Positions 10,579 through 19,579 of a stretch of 20,595 nucleotides of DNA are shown piece after piece. The notes under the pieces were generated by a model, which was not told the DNA's origin, did no database searches, and saw only the letters and a program-made list of their open reading frames with translations. The DNA comes from Stentor coeruleus (taxonomy: Eukaryota > Ciliophora > Heterotrichea > Heterotrichida > Stentoridae), in assembly GCA_001970955.1 (NCBI GenBank), contig MPUH01001231.1:1-20595 (forward strand), written 5' to 3'. The translations under genes were made by a program, and so were the position numbers. How positions within the stretch are numbered: the first letter of the stretch is position 1; each line of letters begins with the position of its first letter.

Positions 10579-12549
10579 CTAAATGTTGAAGGCAACAAAT
10601 GCTATCATCGATATAGCTAAATTAGCACCAAAAGAACTATCACGAACGCTATCATAAGCAGACCAATAAGCTGAAAAGTATAAGTCACCAATGAATGAAT
10701 CTTTAGAATCAATGAGTAAAGGATAACTTGTGAATTCTTGATAATAAGTTAAATAATACTTGTAGTATTTATAAATGGTTGAGGATTTCATGTAACAATA
10801 TGATTCAACCATAATTGTATTGCAGTTTGATTGGTAGCTGATAATTTTTTTATGATAATAGATCGCTTTAGTACTAGCATAATCACCTTCAAATGTTGGA
10901 CAATAAGCCATTCCATTGGTTCCACATGTACATGCTTTTTTGTATGTTCCTGTTGAGTCTAAGCATGAGTTTCCTGGAGTGCATACAGCATTAACGCTCT
11001 TAGATGGAGATACAGGGGCAGTCATACATATTGTAGCTCCGGTCTTTGAGTCAAGAGCAGCAAAGCCTGATGCGCAAACTGTACTAAAGCCATATCCACC
11101 AGAAATAGGATTGACTGGGCCATTTAAGGCAACTGAGTAAAATGGAACACAAATTCCTAGATTGCATGTAAGATTAGCTTGACAATAAACAGTTGATGAA
11201 CAAACACCAGATTGAGGAACGCTAGCAACGCATACTGTGTTTGCCGTATCGCAATATAATCCAGGGTTGCAACTGTATAAGCTAGTACATTTAGCACCAA
11301 TACTTAATCCAGTACACACTTTATTAGTGCAAGTGCCTGAAGAACATTGAGTTGATTCAGTACAATAATCTCCAGGGTATCTAACAGCTGCAGGAGGGGT
11401 ATAACATGTTGAGTTTGTTGCTTCTGCACTGACTAATGCATGGCAGACTTGACCATTTGTACAAGCTGATGGTTTGGCTTGGAATGTGGTAAAAAGATTT
11501 GAGTAATAAATGTCATCAGTTGCAAAAATACACGTGTTATTATTCCATCCTTCAGTATAGTTAGTCTCAGTATAAACTGGGCATTGTTGGGTGATACCAT
11601 TGTTTTGATTAACAATATTCAAATAAGAAGCTTGAAGTGTTTCATTAACACATTTCAGAGAGGTATGTTGAAGTACCCATTCATTATTCAAGTACAATTG
11701 AGCATTAGCAGCCCAGGCTAAATAATCAGTGAAAGCTTGGTCACCATACATAGTTGCAAAACATTCATAGCTGAATCTGTTCAAAGTATGGCAGTTTATG
11801 TTATTTGGGAGGATTTTTTGAATTCCAGTAATCATGTTCTGAACTTGAGTATCTCCTTCAAAGAGTGGGCAGTAAGCTTTGCCATTATAACTGCAAGTGC
11901 ATGGTTTAGTATTAATTCCATCTTTAGCTGTACATGTTCCACCAACTGTGCATGTGGCTGCACTTGTAGTAGAATTTGAAACTGGAGCAACAGCACAAAG
12001 ATTCTTAGAGGCAAAACCTGTTATACAAGCCCAAGCAAGACCTTGAGTGCTTATGGCTGTGGCAGGTTGACCAGTAGCTTTGCTGAAGTAAGCTGTGCAT
12101 ACTCCAGAATCACAAACTGAGTTAGAACATTGAGATGTGTCGCCACAGGCAGTTCCATTCACAAGAAGAGTTTCACAAACTGAAGAAGTTGAATTGCAGA
12201 ATAATCCTGTGCCGCATTGATAAGTCATATCGCAAGCATCTCCTGATTTAAGTCCTAAGCATTGACCATTAGTTGAGCATATGCCTGAGTGGCAGTCAAG
12301 GTTGTCAAAACAGTACTCTCCAGGGTATCTGGGCATGTAGTCAGTTGGGAATTCACATATTGCATTGCTTTGCTTTGCATAATTGCATGTAAGTCCTGTG
12401 ACACATGGAGTGATTTTGTAGTTATCTACACCTGAAGAATTTGTGTATGCGATACACTGGCCTGAGGTAGCAGTTGAACTACCACACTTGAACACTGGAC
12501 ATGAAGTTCCTGATACTAGCAAAGGAGCTATTAAGAGTCCAAACAACAT
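10579..12549 (-). CDS. Cys-rich secreted, probably GPI-anchored surface protein with internal duplication, 656 aa
   Basis: An N-terminal signal peptide (MLFGLLIAPLLVSG) is followed by an extracellular Cys-rich chain and ends in a short hydrophobic tail after Ser/Gly residues (about 638-656), the layout of a GPI-anchor signal. The protein is two homologous halves, about 17-322 and 323-640. Each opens with a CPV motif and contains RYPG(E/D)YC (74-80 and 390-396), a run of dickkopf-like Cys repeats, a conserved CASGFA-type segment, a CTC...G.AYCP.FEGD block (ending near 233 and 556), and an N-C-x-T region with a Tyr-rich helix. Cysteines are abundant and many NxS/T sequons are present. Ciliate surface antigens share this general style, but I do not recognise a named family. 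A role at the cell surface is inferred from the signals only. Confidence 0.88.
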   Translation of the reverse strand: MLFGLLIAPLLVSGTSCPVFKCGSSTATSGQCIAYTNSSGVDNYKITPCVTGLTCNYAKQSNAICEFPTDYMPRYPGEYCFDNLDCHSGICSTNGQCLGLKSGDACDMTYQCGTGLFCNSTSSVCETLLVNGTACGDTSQCSNSVCDSGVCTAYFSKATGQPATAISTQGLAWACITGFASKNLCAVAPVSNSTTSAATCTVGGTCTAKDGINTKPCTCSYNGKAYCPLFEGDTQVQNMITGIQKILPNNINCHTLNRFSYECFATMYGDQAFTDYLAWAANAQLYLNNEWVLQHTSLKCVNETLQASYLNIVNQNNGITQQCPVYTETNYTEGWNNNTCIFATDDIYYSNLFTTFQAKPSACTNGQVCHALVSAEATNSTCYTPPAAVRYPGDYCTESTQCSSGTCTNKVCTGLSIGAKCTSLYSCNPGLYCDTANTVCVASVPQSGVCSSTVYCQANLTCNLGICVPFYSVALNGPVNPISGGYGFSTVCASGFAALDSKTGATICMTAPVSPSKSVNAVCTPGNSCLDSTGTYKKACTCGTNGMAYCPTFEGDYASTKAIYYHKKIISYQSNCNTIMVESYCYMKSSTIYKYYKYYLTYYQEFTSYPLLIDSKDSFIGDLYFSAYWSAYDSVRDSSFGANLAISMIAFVAFNI

Positions 12550-12872
12550 TTTATTATAGCCATGATATTATTCGCCAGAAAATGGACTTTTTAGATCTAA
12601 AGCATAAACACTACATAAATTTAGATATCCTAAAAAACACTATCTTAAGAGATGAAAGCCCTATAAATCAAACTCTTTCGGTTTTAGATAATTGCAGTGG
12701 AAAATATATGATATTGTCAAAATCTGCTTTGTTAAAGCAGGATGATTGGGACTATACACCCTAGATCATTGATGATATGAATTGGTTATGAAATCAGAAT
12801 AAACTGCAAAAGGACAATTTCTTCTACCAGGTACCATTTTGTTTTATATGATCCAAAAGGCTCACTGAGGTA
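12550..12872 (+). pseudogene. Possible gene remnant, 60-codon frame followed by in-frame stops
   Basis: From the ATG at 12582 to TAG at 12762-12764 the plus strand encodes 60 residues with balanced, protein-like composition, beginning MDFLDLKHKHYINLDILKN. The same frame continues past the stop to TAA near 12870, with two further TGA stops. The translated parts between the stops (for example NQNKLQKDNFFYQVPFCFI) also look coding. No family is recognised and no 15-nt GT...AG intron removes the stops. It could be a decayed gene, or a short real gene with its 3' flank. It starts only 33 bp from, and divergent to, the Cys-rich surface-protein gene. Confidence 0.3.
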
Positions 12873-13940
12873 ATTTAAGATATAGTTAGAGGTTAAAACT
12901 ATTTCTGGAATCAAATGCTGGAGGTCTTAAGTGAAGAGATTTTCGAAAATTATGCTTTGGGTCATGATGTTTGGTGTATTTCTGAAATTTTACTATGCAA
13001 GTGGTTGGTGTTGAAATTAGTTAGTAAGTGTTAGGAAGATAGAGGGTATGAGTTTGTATGTTGGCATAAAAAGTTAGATTTAGATTTTTTAGTTCGAATT
13101 ATATGATTATAAGAATATTTATGATGATGCTTAAGTGCTTGTGGAAGAGTATATGTTAAAAGATTTTGTATGGGAGGATATGCTAGGATATAATAAGTGG
13201 GATTTAGGATGATAAGATTAAGTTTATGTGAAAAAAGTGGAAAAAATAGCTGGAAAAGGGAAGACGATAAATTTAAAAATGATAAATTTAAAGACATAGA
13301 AGGATTAGTGTGGGAGATTTGATAAAGAGTTTTAGGATAATGAAATTGAATAGGAAGATTAGATTGTAAGGGAAAAAATGTTGTAGAAAAATATGATGTG
13401 GTTGGTTGATAAGATCAGGAACTTAAATTTAGGATGAATGATAATGGAATGAAAAGGATTTTTGTGTTTACCATAGTTTTGTGTAAGAATATAAGATACC
13501 TTGAGTTTTTGAACTAGAAATTTTATTATTATATATCAAGATAATGGTTTTTTCTATGATTTATAAACAATTTAAACTTTTTTTTATTTAAAAGTTATCA
13601 TCCAGGCATAACAAAGGTTTGATTATTGGTTTTTCATGTCTTATTGCAAAATTTAGCTTGCAGTATTCGAAGTGATTTTAAAAATAGCTTTTATCTTGGA
13701 GAGAATAAATTGATAAGAAAAAACTAGTTATTTTTTTGACGATATTTAAATCATATAGTTTTTATATGAAACTCTCTAAATCAGATATAATGAAAATATA
13801 TGTATGCCTTTACGATCAAACAGTAAATATTTCAAGACTCTACTTATAATAGATAGTAATTCGTTTATTAGGCCTGAAGATTCTTTTGCTATAATAATTT
13901 AATCAGTTTTAGTTTAATTGATTTATTTTATTAGAAATGA
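12873..13940. other. Gene-free stretch with strong G-over-C skew
   Basis: I see no gene on either strand. Up to about 13460 the plus strand is nearly free of C (13201-13380: about 46 G and 3 C); from 13480 to 13940 it is ordinary AT-rich DNA leading to the calcineurin 3' end. The skew is what other minus-strand genes have directly upstream, yet the nearest minus-strand start (12549) is more than 300 bp away. An 88-codon minus-strand frame at 13031-13297 is a by-product of this composition. A 13-mer here (13187-13199) recurs upstream of calcineurin. Confidence 0.45.
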
Positions 13941-15409
13941 TTATTTAGGTTGAGGGCGTTTTTCATTTTCAATATCTTTTGCTTTTCTTCTATGGAAAAT
14001 CTTTAATGCTCTTTCGATTTCAATTTCTTCTTCATCAGTCATTTCTCCAGGGCCGCTGTTTTCTTCACTATCATTTCTAAGGTGTTTTGAAAGAAGTTGT
14101 TTTTCTTTTAACTCTTCAACCATTTTAGTCATCTTCGAAGCAGATCTTATTTTGCTTACAAGTACAGCTTTTCTATGATCATGCATTTCTTCAAACATAT
14201 TTTCTATTAATTCATTATCTTCAGGAAACTGGTCTTCATTTTCATTATCTATTGAAAGTATCGTGTTTAATAATGATAACGTTTTTTCTATTATAAATGG
14301 TATACTCCATGTGAATACATCTAATTGATGAGGTAAGACAAAAGGTTCTATACTTCTGATGATTTGTTTAATATCAATAATACTATCTTCAAGCCTAAGA
14401 ATGGCTCCTTTATTTTTGTAAGTCCCACAATAATTTGGAGCAGAAAAAATTGTCAGCACTGTTGGGAATTTATTTACCCCATCCCACATATGCATTTTAT
14501 ACCCATCCATCTGAACTTCATGTGCTCGANTTTATTTACCCCATCCCACATATGCATTTTATACCCATCCATCTGAACTTCATGTGCTCGAATAATACCA
14601 GTCAAAGTGTTATTTTTCAAAAAACTTTTCGCCGCTTTAAGTCCATAAACACAACTACAACTTCTCGTTTCATTATAAATAAATTTCTCTGAAAGATCTC
14701 CAATTGGACTATCAACTGGATCTGACCATAAAAGATCACAAAACAATCCATCGTGTGGGGGTTCATCAAACCTATTAATATTTTTAATATCATTCAAAAC
14801 ACTTAATCGACCTGATATCCCACCATGAACACAAAAAAATTTACCATTAACTACACAAGATATAGGCATAGCATCAAAGCTTTCCATAATAATCTCATAG
14901 GTTTCTAGATCATATTTATACACAACTTCCTTACGGAAATTGAAATGTGAAGTCATTTGTCTTGTTTCATGATTTCCACGGAGTAAATAAAATGTATGAG
15001 GGAAATTTATCTTGAGGGCATATAAAAGGAAAATAATTTCTAATGAAAAATGCCCTCTATCAACATAATCTCCTAAAAATATGTATTTTGTATTTTCTGG
15101 ATTACCCCCGATTTCTAAGATTTTAAGAAGGTCATAAAACTGCCCATGTAAGTCACCGACTATTATGACTGGATCAAAGAGTTCTATTATATTAGCCTCG
15201 GTTTCAAATAGAAATCTTGCTTGGGATATCAGGAAAATTGCAGAAGATTTCAAAAGCTTCCCTTCTTGAGAGAGATGGTCTTTTAAAAATTTCCAACAAG
15301 GAAGATTGGAAAAAGGTTTGATTAGCATATCCATAGGAAGAGCACGTTGAGGTGGAAGTGGAAGTTGATTTACTACTCGGTCGTTTAGTGGATCTTTTAA
15401 TGGTTCCAT
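13941..15409 (-). CDS. CNA: Calcineurin A (PP2B catalytic subunit), frame interrupted by an assembly artefact
   Basis: Ca2+/calmodulin-activated Ser/Thr phosphatase. Removing one copy of an exact 61-bp repeat plus the N at 14530 leaves one frame of 468 residues (1407 nt including the stop). Metal and active-site blocks are in order: GDLHGQ (85-90), GDYVDRG (113-119), RGNHE (144-148), HGG (195-197), RAHE (274-277) and SAPNYCGTY (302-310). The N-terminal pattern NDRVVNQLPLPP is typical of calcineurin rather than PP1 or PP2A. The regulatory-subunit-binding helix includes LDVFTWSIPF (342-351), and a calmodulin-binding segment HRKAVLVSKIRSASKMTK covers 391-408. The tail after that is short (about 60 residues, against more than 100 in animals) and the autoinhibitory segment is at best degenerate (AKDIENEKRPQPK, 456-468). 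As written in the raw sequence, the frame shifts at the N. Confidence 0.95.
14469..14591. repeat. Exact 61-bp direct repeat around a single N (unmerged contig overlap)
   Basis: 14469-14529 and 14531-14591 are identical over 61 bases and are separated only by the N at 14530. The 62-nt insertion breaks the otherwise perfect calcineurin frame, and removing it restores the family sequence exactly across the join. A single N between two identical ends is what a scaffolder leaves when it joins overlapping contigs without merging them. Confidence 0.95.
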
Positions 15410-16134
15410 TTTATACTAGAATTTTGCAAGTATCAATAAATTCAATTTATATTATGGGATAGTGAAATATGAAACACCCGGTTGTATTTAAATATATTAA
15501 TAGAGGAAATGAAGTAGTGATAATGATGAGGATTAAGGTAGGTTTTATTTAAGGTTTAGGTTTTGTGAAGATAATATAAAATAGTGGGATGAAGATGGGA
15601 TTAGATAATGGAGAATAATTGAGGAAATTAGATGATATTTTTTGGGGTGATAGGCTAAAAGATATAATAAGTGTGCATTAAGTGGTTGTGATGATGGGAT
15701 TTTAATATGTGAAGTAAATACAATTGGATTATAAAAAATATGCTGAGTGAACAATGGTAAAATACATATAACTTTAACGACATAATATGGAAAAAAGTTC
15801 ATTTTTTAAAAACTAAGTAAAAATTTCAAAAAGCTACCTTAAAACTCATAAACCAATATTTTTCTCATCTAATAAATCTTAAAATCCAGCACCTCACCCT
15901 TAAAAACACACTATCTATATTTTCCCTCCTAAAATCTTAAATTTCCCTCAAACTCATCCTCATCCTTGTAACACAAAAATTTCAAACCCAACCCGAATCC
16001 AAACAAAAATGCTCAAAAAAGCCACACCAAAATTCCCCATCATCCCTAACAATCCTTGAAATCTAAAAAAGCATCTTTTCATTATAATATCCTCTATAAC
16101 CCTAACTAAAATCCTCATATTAAAATATCCCAAT
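15410..16134. promoter_or_regulatory. Divergent promoter spacer between calcineurin A and the LITAF-like gene, with skew switch
   Basis: As in the GST/tubulin spacer, composition flips in the middle. By hand count 15541-15660 has about 34 G and 1 C on the plus strand, while 15841-16020 has about 52 C and 4 G. The neutral zone lies around 15720-15830. Each half is C-rich and G-poor on the sense strand of the adjacent gene. The two long minus-strand frames inside (15545-15802 and 15960-16160) are composition artefacts. Confidence 0.5.
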
Positions 16135-16857
16135 ATGTCTAATTTAAATCTATCAAACAAAACCTTCTTCAGCTACACAATCCAAGATGAAACCTTTACA
16201 ACAAAAACACATCAAGACAATTTCCTCTTATTCCAAAACACAAGCACAAAGTCAGCATCCCCAATTTCTGAAAAAAGATACAATGAAGAAAGTAGTATTT
16301 TCAAAAAGTCTGATGAAGCTAGCGAAGACTCAGACGAAGAATATGAACCCTGCAAAAAAGACTTATGTTATAATACAGAAAAAGTTTTTGAAAAAAACCG
16401 GGATTTGGTGAAACCTATAGAAAAAACCGATGAAATCTTTGAGTTTATTGAGAAAAAAGATGAATCTGATAGAAAGTCTATGAAAAAACAGATGGTTTTT
16501 GAGGTGAGGCAACAAAGTCATAGAAAAAACATAAGCGATTCTGATTCTGTTATTTATATGGGTTCTGAGGAAGAAAAGTATTTCAGAGATTCAAGATTAC
16601 AACCTCCAATTTATGTTTCGGATATAAAAAATAGAGACTCCATGCCTTTTCTTGAAAACTCACCTTGTATGGCTTATTGTAAACATTGCAGAAAAGATGT
16701 GCATACTTCTTTGGAAATACAGAGTCCACACTTTTCAACGGGTATTTTACAAATTTTTACTAGTTTATTTTCATGCTGCTCATTACCTACCTGGCTTGGA
16801 AATTTAAGAGTACACAAATGCCCAGTTTGTTCATCAGTTATAGGAAAGTGCAATTAG
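16135..16857 (+). CDS. LITAF-like zinc-ribbon protein with long acidic N-terminus, 240 aa
   Basis: The last 65 residues match the LITAF (SIMPLE-like) domain layout: a first CxxC knuckle (YCKHC, Cys182 and Cys185) followed by a DVHTSLEI strand, a hydrophobic, Trp/Leu-rich segment (about 200-222) that in the family dips into the membrane as a monotopic helix, and a closing HxCPxC knuckle (His227, Cys229, Cys232). In the family the two knuckles bind one zinc ion and anchor the protein on the cytosolic face of late endosomes or lysosomes. The N-terminal 175 residues are acidic, Ser/Lys/Glu-rich and probably disordered; animal LITAF instead has a Pro-rich PPxY region, and I see no PPxY here. PKG starts 68 bp downstream in the same direction. 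The zinc-ribbon call is good; endosomal function is inferred. Confidence 0.8.
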   Translation: MSNLNLSNKTFFSYTIQDETFTTKTHQDNFLLFQNTSTKSASPISEKRYNEESSIFKKSDEASEDSDEEYEPCKKDLCYNTEKVFEKNRDLVKPIEKTDEIFEFIEKKDESDRKSMKKQMVFEVRQQSHRKNISDSDSVIYMGSEEEKYFRDSRLQPPIYVSDIKNRDSMPFLENSPCMAYCKHCRKDVHTSLEIQSPHFSTGILQIFTSLFSCCSLPTWLGNLRVHKCPVCSSVIGKCN

Positions 16858-16925
16858 TTTGTTTTAATTAAATAATTAATTATCTGTTATCCTTCTACTT
16901 TATCGTAAGCATCTTACAGTAATAA

Positions 16926-19562
16926 ATGGAAAAAAAAATCAAGCCAAAGATCGAAGAATCTAAAGTCCCAATATCTTCAAACAGAAATTTAATTAAGAAA
17001 AAAGCTCCTGTTGTAGATGTAAGAAGGCAATCACAAGTTGAACTTGATGCCCCTAATGCAGTTATAACAGAGAAGCTTAAATCAAAAAGAGATACAGAGT
17101 TGATTAATGCTGCGTTAAACAGGCACTTTATTTTTACTAGTCTCCCAGAAGAAAACAGGGCAATGATTATTGATCGCATGAGACACTACGCTTTGAACCC
17201 AAAGGAAATCGTATTTGAACAAGAACAAACCGGCAACACATTTTTCATTGTAATTACGGGTAAGCTCGAAATTATAGTCAACGGTAAAAAAGTTAACACC
17301 TTATCAGAAAGAGACAGCTTTGGTGAATTAGCTCTACTTCATAACACGCCAAGATCCGCCACTGTGCTCACAATAGAAAAAACCACTCTCTGGGGTCTTG
17401 ACAGAAAATCATTCAGAACCGCAGTAGAAACCGTAAACGCTCAAAACTACACAGAAAACAGGCAATTCATAGAATCCGTACCTCTTTTCCAAATCCTAAC
17501 AAACAGTCAAAAAGATGCCCTTGTTGGTTCTTTATCCACATTAAAATTCAGAACAGGTGAAAAAGTAGTCTGTGAAGGTGACCCAGGGGATTTATTTTAC
17601 CTAATCAAAGATGGTACAGTATCATGTACCCAACGTGGAAAAGAACTACGTCAAATGTTCAAAGGTGATTTCTTTGGTGAACAAGCTTTACTATACAATA
17701 GCGTAAGAACAGCAACAATAACCGCTTTAACAGACTTAAAATGTGTGGCAATAGGCCGTGAACGTCTAACAAAAGTTCTTGGTAGCCAACTTCAACATAT
17801 AATCTATCAAAACACAAAACGTATTGGTATGGAAAAATCTGATGTTTTCAGACAATTAAATCCATCTCAAGCTTTAAAAGTCCTAAATGCTTTTACAGTT
17901 CAAGTTTTTAAAAAAGGTCAAGTTGTTATACCTCAAGGTACAATAAAAGGTACAAATGCTTATATAGTCCTTAAAGGTCGTATTGTTGATAAACGCAATG
18001 TGATTATAGCAGAATTGTTTTCTTGTATTGGGGATAAAGAATTGACTCGAGATATAAACTCAGAGATTTTTGATGAGGCTATAAGTGATGGAGAATCAGC
18101 AGTGGCTGTTATAACAAGAGATGAGTTTCAAGCATGTATTGATGGGGAGTTTAGTCAAGTTGCGACAAATAATGAAGCTTATACTGTGTTAAGAAAAGTC
18201 CATTTATTTAAAAACCTCCCTAATGATAGGTTCCAAGCATTAACTCGGGCTTTAGAATTAAAAGATTTTGAAGGAGGGAGTGTCATTGTCCAACAAAACG
18301 ACCCTGGGGACTCTTTTTTTATTATAAAACAAGGGAAAGTAGATGTGGTTAAAGATGGGTATACAATAAGGACTATTACAAAACATGACTATTTTGGCGA
18401 AAGAAGTGTTTTGAATGGAGAACCCAGAACTGCGACGGTTATTGCTGTTGGTGAAATCACATGCTGGGTATTACATCAAGCGGATTTTACAAGGATTATA
18501 GATGATAACATAAAAAACCAACTTGTCAAAAGGATTCAACTTCAAGATGATAATATAGCATTAAACGACTTACTTATTGTAAAAGTTCTTGGCAAAGGGA
18601 TGTTTGGCAATGTTTTCCTCGCATCAAGAAAACAGCAAAACAACATTTATGCGCTTAAAACTGTAGACCGAAGGAAAATCGAAAGGTATGAAATCCAAGA
18701 AAACCTAGTCCTCGAAAGGAAAGTCCTCTTACAAATCGACCATATTTTCATATTAAAACTAGTTAAAACCTTCAAAGACCAAAAACGTGTATATTTCCTA
18801 ACTGAGTTTGTTCGAGGAATGGATCTATTTGATGTACTCCGTGAGTTAAATCTTGTCACAGATAGAGATTCACGTTTTTATATAGCAAATATGATTGTTA
18901 TATTAGAGCATTTACATGAAAGAGATATAATATACCGAGATTTGAAACCAGAAAATATAATGGTTGATGAAGAAGGATATTTGAAACTTATAGATTTCGG
19001 TACAGCTAAAATTGTTAGTGGAAGGACTTATACAATAGTTGGTACACCTCATTATATGGCTCCTGAGATTATTGTTGGTAAAGGATATGGTGTATCTGCT
19101 GATTTTTGGAGTTTAGGAATTATGTTGTATGAGTTTTTATGTGGAGGAGTACCTTTTGGAGAAAGTGAAGAAGATCCTTATGTTATATATGAGAAAGTAC
19201 TTGAAAGAAAATTAACTTATCCAAGCTTTGTTGATCAGAGATTACCTGCAAAACCGTTTATTGAGCAGTTGTTGAGTAAAAACCCAGCACTGAGGTCTGG
19301 AGGGAGTTTTGATAACCTTAAAGGACATCCATGGCTATCTTCAATCAATTGGGTATAGTTTATATAGGACACACTGCTAAGCAAAGGTATTAATCCACCT
19401 TTTAAACCTAGGGTGCATGATTTTGAAAAAGAAATCAGAGCTGCAGCGAAAAGCATAAAAACTTATGATGAGATTATATCGAGAGAAGAAGCTAATGATA
19501 GCATCCCACCAAAAAGCAAAAAACCTAAAGCAATATATGCTAACTGGGATGAAGATTTTTAA
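16926..19562 (+). CDS. PKG: cGMP-dependent protein kinase with four cyclic-nucleotide-binding domains, 873 aa, one 15-nt intron
   Basis: Exons 16926-19352 and 19368-19562. Four tandem CNB domains: A (about 65-170, FGELALLHNTPRSATV), B (about 183-295, FGEQALLYNSVRTATI), C (about 303-410, lacking the FGE...R(S/T)A phosphate-binding cassette) and D (about 425-535, FGERSVLNGEPRTATV). An AGC kinase follows: glycine loop GKGMFG (556-561), Lys578, Glu597, RDLKPEN (671-677), DFG (690-692), activation-loop Thr703 at the PKA Thr197 position, and APE (712-714). After splicing, the AGC tail continues with PPFKP and ends NWDEDF, like the WDIDF-type ends of known PKGs. Four CNB domains with one degenerate is the arrangement in alveolate PKG, against two in animals. 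cGMP binding releases the kinase. Without splicing the protein would stop one codon past the exon and lose the tail. Confidence 0.95.
19353..19367 (+). other. 15-nt spliceosomal intron in PKG
   Basis: GTATAGTTTATATAG begins with GT, ends with TAG and is 15 nt long. It sits between codons (phase 0), after the Trp of SINW and before Asp of DTLLSKG. Unspliced, its second codon is TAG. Spliced, the frame continues for 64 residues with the AGC-kinase tail and PKG-type C-terminus. Confidence 0.9.
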
Positions 19563-19579
19563 CTAGTATTCATATAAAT

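Noticed and set aside
12762..12872. UGA read as Trp, which would extend the 12582 frame
   Set aside because: A TAG stop precedes it, intact genes use TGG for Trp, and one intact gene (2872-3681) ends in TGA.
13031..13297. 88-codon minus-strand ORF
   Set aside because: Low-complexity Leu/Ser/His/Tyr frame created by C-depletion on the plus strand; similar by-products occur at 15545-15802 and 15960-16160.
14469..14591. A genuine tandem repeat or programmed frameshift in calcineurin
   Set aside because: The copies are exactly identical, a single N lies between them, and collapsing them gives a perfect family sequence. Artefact is the simpler explanation.
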